Assembly: GCF_027530345.1 (NCBI RefSeq)
Contig: NZ_JAPZQK010000002.1
Coordinates: 142,828-206,827, forward strand
Reading direction: 5' to 3'
Length of the DNA: 64,000 bases
Origin: Silanimonas sp.
Lineage (GTDB): Bacteria > Pseudomonadota > Gammaproteobacteria > Xanthomonadales > Xanthomonadaceae
Part shown: piece after piece, positions 58,607 through 64,000 of the stretch
Layout: every line of letters starts with the position of its first letter
Position numbering within the stretch: position 1 is the stretch's first letter
Translations under genes and position numbers: made by a program
The notes under the pieces: model-generated
The model's input: only the letters and a program-made list of their open reading frames with translations
Told to the model about the DNA's origin: nothing
The model's database searches: none

Positions 58607-60838
58607 TCAGAACGACGCGGTAACGGTGAGCCGGGCATTGCGACCAGCGCGGGTAAAGCGATCGAGGAGCGTTGAACTCGCGGACACGCCCGCGGTGTCG
58701 GTGGCATCCCAGACGCGGCGATCGGCGAGATTGAAAACGGCCGCTTCCAACCGCCACGCCGACGAGAGCTCCCAGTCGGCGATCAGGTCGAGCAGCGCGT
58801 GGCCCGGGGCGATGAAGGCGCCGGTGCCGCTGACATCCCGCTGCCGTGCCGCGGCACTGGCGACGAGTTCAAGGCCGGCGACCTCGCCGCGCAAACCCAC
58901 GCCGAGCACGGCGCGCAGCGGATCGATCGAGGCAAGCCAGGCATCGGCCGTGCGGTCGACACCGCGCGTGCGACTGGCGGCGAAGCGCAGGAAACCGCCG
59001 TGCCAACCGAGATCGTCGAGGGCCAGGCGCGCGCTGGCCTCCGCACCCCAGGTGTCGACACGCGAGCGGTTCACCGACTGGAACAGCAGCAAGCCGGTCG
59101 TCGGATCGATGCCGACATTGCGACGCGAATCGATGAAATCGCGGTAGCGCGTGGCGTGCGCGGTGACGGTCCACTGCCAAGGGCCGTGATCGCCGCGCAG
59201 GCCAACATCCACGCCGCGGCTGGTTTCGGGCTTCAAATCGGGGTTTGGCAGGGCCGCGTAGCCCGAAGCAACGTTGGTGAACCCGAGGTTGGCGTCGTCG
59301 TAGGGCGGTGCACGGAAGCCGGCCGCCGCGTTGGCGTAGAGCGAGACCGCATCGGTGAACGACCAGACCAGGCCGAGCTTCGGGCTCCAGCGCTGCGCAT
59401 CGAGACCAACGGGAACGAAGCCGGGGTTGTCGCCGGCGAAGATGGCATCGATCGACGGATCAAGGCGGTAGTCGTCGTAGCGCAGTGCGGGCACCAGTCG
59501 CATTGCACCGTCCAGCAGCGGAACGTCGGCCTGCGCGAACAGTGCCCACTCGCGCGTCCGGCTGACGGGGAAATCGCGTACCGGGAAGACATCGGGAAAG
59601 ATCGTGCTGCTCACCGCCCCAGTCGTCAGGTTGGTGCTGCGGCCATCGCGCTTCTGGCGGATATCCGTCTCGGTGAGTTGGAGGCCGCAAAGAAGGTCGA
59701 ACCCGCCGAGCGCTTTGTCGGCCACCAGTTCCAGCCCGTCCTCCCGTTGGAAGAAGTCGAACAGCCGCTCGCGTCGCGTGGGGTTCACCGCCGCGTTCGC
59801 GATGATCGAAGCGCGTTGTTCGAACGTGGCCTGCTCCGTCGTGCTCTCCTGCCGATGCCACTGCCAGCGCAGGGTGTCTGCCATCGCATGGTCGATCGCA
59901 TGCACGCCGTCCAGCGACACGCGGGCCCGGGTCTTGCGATCGTCGGCATCCAGCGAGTGCACGCGTGTCCTTTGGCCGAACACCACCGTGTCGGCACGGG
60001 CCGAAAGCACGCTCGTCGTCGCCTCGGTTTCGCCGGCATCCAGCGTGAGCCGCAGCCGGTTGCCATCGCCCAGGTCGTAGAGCAACTTGCCGAGCAGCGC
60101 ACGCTGCTGCTGGTCGCTGGGGTTCGCGGCGGTGCGGGTGGCGTCGAGCGCTTCATTCGTACCGGAGTTCTTGGCTTCATCGCCGTCGCGGGCCTGCGCA
60201 TGGAGCAGCCACGACCATGCGCCCTCGCGTGCCGCCATGGTCAGTCCGAGGCGCGTGCTGTCGTCGACACTGGAAGTCCCCGCCCGCACCCGGCCGCTGA
60301 ACCCGTCGTCGCCGTCGAGCAGGTCGTTGGGGTCGAGGGTGACGAAGCGGACGGTGCCGCCGAGCGCATCGGAGCCGTACAGCGCGCTGGCGGGGCCGCG
60401 CAGCACTTCCGCCTGCTTGAGGATGGCGACATCGACCGCATCGCGGTCCGCATTGGCGAAACTGCCGATGCTGAAGGCATCGGCGACGTTCACGCCGTCG
60501 ACCTGCAGCTGCACGCGGTTGCCACCGAGGCCGCGGATGCGCACATCGCCGAGGCCGAATCGACCATAGCCGCCGACCACGGTGACCGAGGGTTCGTAGC
60601 GGAACAGCTCGCGCAGGTCTTGCGCCTGCGTGCGCTCGATTTCCTGACGCGACACGACGCCGACCGTGGCGGGGGCGTCGGCGATCGCGCCCGCTTCGCG
60701 GGTGGCGACGACGATGATGGCATCGAGGGTCGCTGGCTCGGGCGCAGGGTATGGCGACGGCGCGGCGAAAACCGTCGAAGGGAACAGCGGGGCGGACAGC
60801 GCGAGGCCGACCGCCACCGCAAGGCAGCGGGGACGCAT
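58607..60838 (-). CDS. TonB-dependent heme/hemoglobin-type receptor
   Basis: 743 residues. Signal peptide (VGLALSAPLFPSTVFA), TonB-box-like IIVVATREAG, a plug domain (about 60-165) with DVRIRGLGGNRVQLQVDGV and RGPASALYGSDALGGTVRF, then a 22-strand barrel with the receptor-family segments AGFRAPPYDDANLGFTN and PNPDLKPETSRGVDVGL, ending in Phe (LTVTASF). The plug motifs and the neighbouring hemP place it in the hemoglobin/transferrin/lactoferrin receptor family, with heme as likely ligand. Expected to be Fur-repressed. Confidence 0.9.
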   Translation of the reverse strand: MRPRCLAVAVGLALSAPLFPSTVFAAPSPYPAPEPATLDAIIVVATREAGAIADAPATVGVVSRQEIERTQAQDLRELFRYEPSVTVVGGYGRFGLGDVRIRGLGGNRVQLQVDGVNVADAFSIGSFANADRDAVDVAILKQAEVLRGPASALYGSDALGGTVRFVTLDPNDLLDGDDGFSGRVRAGTSSVDDSTRLGLTMAAREGAWSWLLHAQARDGDEAKNSGTNEALDATRTAANPSDQQQRALLGKLLYDLGDGNRLRLTLDAGETEATTSVLSARADTVVFGQRTRVHSLDADDRKTRARVSLDGVHAIDHAMADTLRWQWHRQESTTEQATFEQRASIIANAAVNPTRRERLFDFFQREDGLELVADKALGGFDLLCGLQLTETDIRQKRDGRSTNLTTGAVSSTIFPDVFPVRDFPVSRTREWALFAQADVPLLDGAMRLVPALRYDDYRLDPSIDAIFAGDNPGFVPVGLDAQRWSPKLGLVWSFTDAVSLYANAAAGFRAPPYDDANLGFTNVASGYAALPNPDLKPETSRGVDVGLRGDHGPWQWTVTAHATRYRDFIDSRRNVGIDPTTGLLLFQSVNRSRVDTWGAEASARLALDDLGWHGGFLRFAASRTRGVDRTADAWLASIDPLRAVLGVGLRGEVAGLELVASAAARQRDVSGTGAFIAPGHALLDLIADWELSSAWRLEAAVFNLADRRVWDATDTAGVSASSTLLDRFTRAGRNARLTVTASF

Positions 60839-60945
60839 GGACAACTCCAAGGGTTCGGAAAGGAACCGGTGGAGCGGGCGTCCGGTGGAAACCGGGGCTG
60901 GCGACCGGGCCGTCGAGCGACGGCGGGGGGATTAGCTGGAAACGA

Positions 60946-61146
60946 TCACTTCACGAGGATCAGCTTGTCGTTCCGCGTGTGGCGAAGGCGGTAGACCTTG
61001 TCGCCGTGGACGATCTCGATCTCGCGGGCGCCATTGAGCAGCAGGCGGCTGTCTACCGCCGGGGCGTGGACGGCGGAGGCGGGCCGGGCGGTGGACAACA
61101 GTCGCGCCGGGCTCGGGGGCAGCGGGGGAAGGTCGACGGAAGGCAT
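60946..61146 (-). CDS. hemP: Hemin uptake protein HemP
   Basis: 66 residues. The HemP core occupies the C-terminal half: SRLLLNGAREIEIVHG then DKVYRLRHTRNDKLILVK, the typical one-domain length and sequence pattern. The N-terminal half is a proline-rich stretch. ATG 61146 has GGAG upstream; a longer frame to 61179 would pass through the Fur box and is rejected. Small regulators of this family activate heme receptor genes in some bacteria. Confidence 0.88.
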   Translation of the reverse strand: MPSVDLPPLPPSPARLLSTARPASAVHAPAVDSRLLLNGAREIEIVHGDKVYRLRHTRNDKLILVK

Positions 61147-61177
61147 GGCGCACTCCAAGGCGGGGGTGTTTCGATGC

Positions 61178-61198
61178 AAATGCTACTGATTCGCATTT
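61178..61198. promoter_or_regulatory. Fur box upstream of hemP
   Basis: The inverted repeat CAAATGC (61177-61183) / GCATTTG (61193-61199) around TACTGATTC resembles 19-21-base Fur sites with AAATGC..GCATTT ends. It is 32 bases from the hemP ATG. The central part fits the consensus less well than the fbpA site. Confidence 0.65.
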
Positions 61199-61247
61199 GA
61201 ATGTCAACACTGCCCGAAGCGGGGGACCGCACCTCCCCTGCTGGGGT

Positions 61248-62219
61248 TCAGCCGACGGCCGCCTCGAGACGCGCCTTCGTCGCAGCGTCGATCTTCGACA
61301 GCACGTCGAGCGCGCGCAGGTTCTGCGTGAGCTGTTCGGGTTTCGTTGCGCCGAGGATCACGCTCGACACTTGCGGATTCGCCAGGCACCACGCGATGGC
61401 CAGCGGCGCCGGCTCGACGCCGAGCTCATTCGCAACCGCGATGAAGCGCTGCACGCGCGCCAGCGTCGCCGCGCCCTCCTCGCCCTGCACCTTCTTCTGC
61501 AGCCACTCGTAGCCCGGCGTCGCGAGTCGCGAACCGGCCGGAATGCCGCCGGCGTACTTGCCGGTGAGCAGGCCCGAGGCCAGCGGCGACCAAGTCGTCG
61601 TGCCCAGACCGATCGATGCATAGAGCGGCGCGTACTCGCGCTCGACGCGCTCGCGATGCAGAAGGCTGTACTGCGGCTGCTCCATGCTCGGGCCGACGAG
61701 GTGGTGGGCCTTGGCGATGCGATCGGCCTCGGCGATGGCGTCGGCCGACCACTCCGACGTGCCCCAGTACAGCACCTTGCCGGCGCGGACGAGCTGGTCC
61801 ATCGCCCACACCGTCTCGTCGATCGGCGTCTCCGGGTCGGGGCGGTGGCAGAAGAACAGATCGATGTAGTCCACGCGCAGGCGCTTCAGCGCCGCATCGC
61901 AGGCGTCGCGCACGTGCTTGCGAGACAGCCCCTTCTGCATCGGCGAGGGCTCGGTCGCCGCGCCGAAGAACACCTTGCTCGACACCGCGTAGGCGTCGCG
62001 CGGGAAGCGCATGTCGGCGAGCACGTCGCCCATGATCTTCTCCGCCTCGCCCTTCGCGTAGGTCTCGGCGTTGTCGAAGAAGTTGATGCCGGCGTCGAAG
62101 GCCTGCGTGATCAACCGGCGCGCTTCGCCGCGGCCCACCGAGGTGCCAAACGTGACCCAGGCGCCGAAGGACAGCGCGGAGACCTGCAGGCCGGTGCGGC
62201 CGAGACGGCGGTAGAGCAT
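61248..62219 (-). CDS. Aldo/keto reductase (Kv-beta/YghZ-like)
   Basis: 323 residues. NADPH-dependent reductase of the large AKR group. Catalytic set: Asp and Tyr in FFDNAETYAKGEAE, Lys in VSSKVFFG, His in FFCHRPDP; C-terminal NADPH-site SSVILGATKPEQL. The KVLYWGTSEWSADAI and PLASGLLTGKYAGGI segments are shared with voltage-gated potassium-channel beta subunits and YghZ. Start ATG 62219 after GAGG; a TTG two codons upstream is rejected. Substrate unknown. Confidence 0.93.
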   Translation of the reverse strand: MLYRRLGRTGLQVSALSFGAWVTFGTSVGRGEARRLITQAFDAGINFFDNAETYAKGEAEKIMGDVLADMRFPRDAYAVSSKVFFGAATEPSPMQKGLSRKHVRDACDAALKRLRVDYIDLFFCHRPDPETPIDETVWAMDQLVRAGKVLYWGTSEWSADAIAEADRIAKAHHLVGPSMEQPQYSLLHRERVEREYAPLYASIGLGTTTWSPLASGLLTGKYAGGIPAGSRLATPGYEWLQKKVQGEEGAATLARVQRFIAVANELGVEPAPLAIAWCLANPQVSSVILGATKPEQLTQNLRALDVLSKIDAATKARLEAAVG

Positions 62220-62320
62220 GGGCAACCTCGTTGAAGCAGTGCGGAGGCCGCGGAGTCTAGCGAAGCGGGCGTGAGTGCCTTAGCGTGGCGACTCCCCCGC
62301 AGCATGCCATCGAAGGATCG

Positions 62321-63397
62321 ATGCACCGCTCCCGCCAAATGCCCCTCCTGCTCGCCGCGCTCGGCCTGCTTCTGGCCGCTGGCGCGTGGCATTGGGCGTT
62401 CCGACCTGCGGCGCCTAGCGCCGCACCGTCGGCGCCCGCGGTTGCTCCAGACGCGTCCGCGACAATGACGCCCTCGACCATCGCGGGCACCGCGGATTCC
62501 CCGTCGCCGGCACTCGTGATCGGGGAGTACCGCCCGGACACCGCCGGCCTGCCCCCGATCGATGCGCCGCTCGCCGCGCAGATTCCCGCACTCCGCGACG
62601 CCGCAGACCGCGGAAACGCCACCGCCGCCTGCCGGCTGGCGGTGATCGGTTCGCAGTGCCTCAGGGCGCGATCGATCGGCGTGAGCTTGACGTCCGGCCA
62701 ATCCGCAGAAATGACACGTCAGATCGAAGAGAACCTGCGGCAGCAGTACGCCGGTATCTCGCTGGAAGGCTTGCCCGAGCGCTATCGGGCCTACGCCCAA
62801 CGGCGGCTGGATACCCAAGCCCTGCAGGAGTTCGACAGCCTCCGGGGGCTGGACGCCTGGGGCCGACGTTGCGCCGACGCCCCACCGATCTCCCACGACG
62901 AGATCCTCGACTCGCTCCGCCAAGCCGCGCTCGCCGGGGAGCCGGATTCGATGGTCACGTACGCCTCCGGCCTATGGATGGCGGATTTCTCCGTCAATCT
63001 GGCGACCGGCTTTGGCGGAAACAATGCGGGTGGGGGCTGGCTGCGCTCGCCGGCGTTCGACCAATGGCGTCGCGACGCGGCCGCGGTGCGTCGCGCGGCG
63101 CTTGAGCGCGGCGATCCGGAAATGCTGTGGTTCGAGTTTGCTTTCGCCGACCGCGCCGGCCTTCGACCGATCGAGCCGGCCGATCCGATCGATTCGGCCG
63201 CGGCGCTGCGCGCCTACGCCGCGGTGATCAGCGGCCATGCGCCGGAGAGCACGGCGGCCCTCGGCCTGTCGCCCGAAGAAGCGGCCGAAGCCGACCGCCG
63301 TTCCGATGCGTGGGCAACACGGGCCCGCGAACGAGGGCGGCGCGCGGAGGACGTGACCGATGGTTTGCTGGCGGATCGGGAGTCGGCATGCGACTGA
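62321..63397 (+). CDS. Membrane-anchored protein of unknown family (tandem paralog 1)
   Basis: 358 residues. One N-terminal membrane segment (LLLAALGLLLAAGAWHWAF), a Pro/Ala/Ser-rich linker to about residue 70, then a helical domain with cysteines in AACRLAVIGSQC and GRRCADAPP. The latter part (LRQAALAGEPDSMVTYASGLWM, RAALERGDPEMLWFEFAF) looks like short helical repeats of Sel1 type. The gene overlaps a second gene of the same design by 10 bases. I do not recognise the family; it is likely periplasmic. ATG 62321 has AAGGA upstream, and a 12-codon N-terminal extension is rejected. Confidence 0.72.
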   Translation: MHRSRQMPLLLAALGLLLAAGAWHWAFRPAAPSAAPSAPAVAPDASATMTPSTIAGTADSPSPALVIGEYRPDTAGLPPIDAPLAAQIPALRDAADRGNATAACRLAVIGSQCLRARSIGVSLTSGQSAEMTRQIEENLRQQYAGISLEGLPERYRAYAQRRLDTQALQEFDSLRGLDAWGRRCADAPPISHDEILDSLRQAALAGEPDSMVTYASGLWMADFSVNLATGFGGNNAGGGWLRSPAFDQWRRDAAAVRRAALERGDPEMLWFEFAFADRAGLRPIEPADPIDSAAALRAYAAVISGHAPESTAALGLSPEEAAEADRRSDAWATRARERGRRAEDVTDGLLADRESACD

Positions 63398-63749
63398 TCC
63401 TTCGCGTCGCTTTGCCCGCCGTCGCGCTCGGCGTCGTCGCGCTCGCGTGGTGGCTGCTGCAGCGCGCCCCCACGACGGTGGCATCACCCCGCGATGTCGA
63501 GGCCTCGACGACCCCGGCCCCAGCCTCCGCGCCGACCTCGATGTTCGACGAGCCCAACCCAGCCACGCAGGCGCCCGTGACGCTGCCGCCGCGGCATATC
63601 GCCTTGGATCGACTCTGGTCCACCTTGCAGCGCCCGGCGCAAGCCGGCGACGCGGGTGCTGCGTGTCGTTTGGCCATCGAAACGCTTCGCTGCGTCGGTG
63701 CCGTGCGGATGGCTGCCGTGTTGACCGCCCAGCCGGCGGCGAAGCCGGG
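63388..63749 (+). pseudogene. Tandem paralog 2, truncated by IS3-family insertion
   Basis: About 120 codons remain, starting at ATG 63388 inside the end of the previous gene. A membrane segment (VALGVVALAWWLLQ), Pro/Thr-rich linker, and AGDAGAACRLAIETLRCVG repeat the layout of the upstream protein (AADRGNATAACRLAVIGSQC). At 63750 the sequence changes to the IS end (TGAACCGCCC), and the frame stops 58 bases later. The missing C-terminal part is expected on the far side of the IS, outside the window. Confidence 0.78.
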
Positions 63750-64000
63750 TGAACCGCCCCGGCTTTTCCGGAGGCTGTTTTCGTTGAGTCACGCCGCTTT
63801 AGCGTAACCGCTGGTCTCGGCGTAGAACGCCGCCTCTGCTTCCGCCGGGGGAATGTAGCCGATCGGCCCCAGCAGTCGCTTTGTGTTGTACCACTGCACC
63901 CAATCGGCCACCGCCCATTCGACGTCTTCGCGGCCGCGCCAGGTCTGCCGGTAGATCACTTCGGTCTTGAACAGGCCGATCACCGTCTCGGCCAGCGCGT
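63750..64000 (-). mobile_element. IS3-family insertion sequence, right end (cut by window edge)
   Basis: The terminal sequence TGAACCGCCCCGG followed by a GC-rich imperfect repeat (CTTTTCCGGAGGC) is the type of end seen in IS3-family elements, and the transposase C-terminus lies 39 bases inside. Only this end is visible, so the left end, target duplication and orfA cannot be checked. Confidence 0.8.
63789..64000 (-). CDS. IS3-family transposase (OrfB, C-terminal part)
   Basis: About 70 C-terminal residues of the DDE integrase core. ETVIGLFKTEVIYR carries what should be the catalytic Glu, and WVQWYNTKRLLGPIGYIPPAEAEAAFY is the hallmark C-terminal end of IS3 OrfB proteins. The frame is open to the window edge. 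Its stop is at 63789-63791. Whether the element is intact is unknown. Confidence 0.93.
   Translation of the reverse strand, partial: ALAETVIGLFKTEVIYRQTWRGREDVEWAVADWVQWYNTKRLLGPIGYIPPAEAEAAFYAETSGYAKAA

Noticed and set aside
58799..60994. 731-codon open frame on the plus strand
   Set aside because: Antisense shadow of the heme-type TonB receptor with no recognisable domain.

Overview
The window looks like chromosomal DNA of a free-living Gram-negative gammaproteobacterium with high GC (roughly two thirds or more by eye). The most likely order is Xanthomonadales/Lysobacterales. This placement is an inference from the conserved lptD-surA-pdxA-rsmA-apaG-apaH block facing folA-thyA-lgt, the large TonB-dependent receptors, the lysine/alanine-rich histone-like protein and the composition; no rRNA or species marker is present. 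Genes are densely packed, and many neighbours overlap by 1 to 4 bases (ATGA, GTGA, TGATG).

Layout. 1-5.5 kb: the 5' part of rnr (cut by the window edge), a tRNA-Leu(CAG) with its own promoter and terminator, an orphan periplasmic binding protein, and a leftward cluster of two ubiquinone-type FAD hydroxylases plus a small M24 peptidase. 5.5-8 kb: a BtuM-type vitamin B12 transporter, a PduO-type cobalamin adenosyltransferase, an HDAC-like deacetylase and convergent msrB. 8-15 kb: the outer-membrane biogenesis and housekeeping operon lptD to apaH. 15-21 kb, leftward: folA, thyA, lgt, a GAF/degenerate-GGDEF/EAL protein, rlmI, a TerC protein and dgkA. 21-28 kb: a DUF533 protein, a GYF_2-AIM24 fusion, a CBS protein, a polyprenyl-phosphate glycosyltransferase overlapping mtgA, hslO and two secreted proteins of unknown function.

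28-34 kb: a TonB-dependent receptor, then a terminator and a second orphan binding protein; also a DUF4097-like secreted protein overlapping a second HDAC-like gene. 34-41 kb is a carbon-metabolism region: GTP-type pckG, an XRE and a TetR regulator in one unit, a divergent alpha/beta hydrolase, fadE and a DUF4442 hotdog protein. An AT-rich 11-mer is shared between the TetR/hydrolase intergenic promoter and the DNA just upstream of pckG. This suggests, but does not prove, joint control of fatty-acid breakdown and gluconeogenesis. 41-49 kb: an NTT/MFS-like transporter, a GMC oxidoreductase, an M48 protease with LemA, an S12 serine hydrolase and the histone H1-like gene, followed by a gene-poor AT-richer stretch of about 0.78 kb with a strong-looking promoter.

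49-64 kb: gcvH-gcvT, then fbpB-fbpA under a clear Fur box; NfeD plus SPFH protein; an ECF sigma factor with a candidate anti-sigma factor and a PDZ protein; a heme-uptake locus (hemP, TonB receptor, DUF6607 protein) behind a second Fur box; an aldo/keto reductase; and two tandem paralogous envelope proteins of unknown family. The second paralog is cut by an IS3-family element that runs off the right edge. The items most worth follow-up are the shared pckG/fadE-side operator with a probable leaderless hydrolase mRNA, the histone-gene leader region, the B12 pair with Cys80, the terminator inside the binding-protein leader, and the uncharacterised tandem paralog family.
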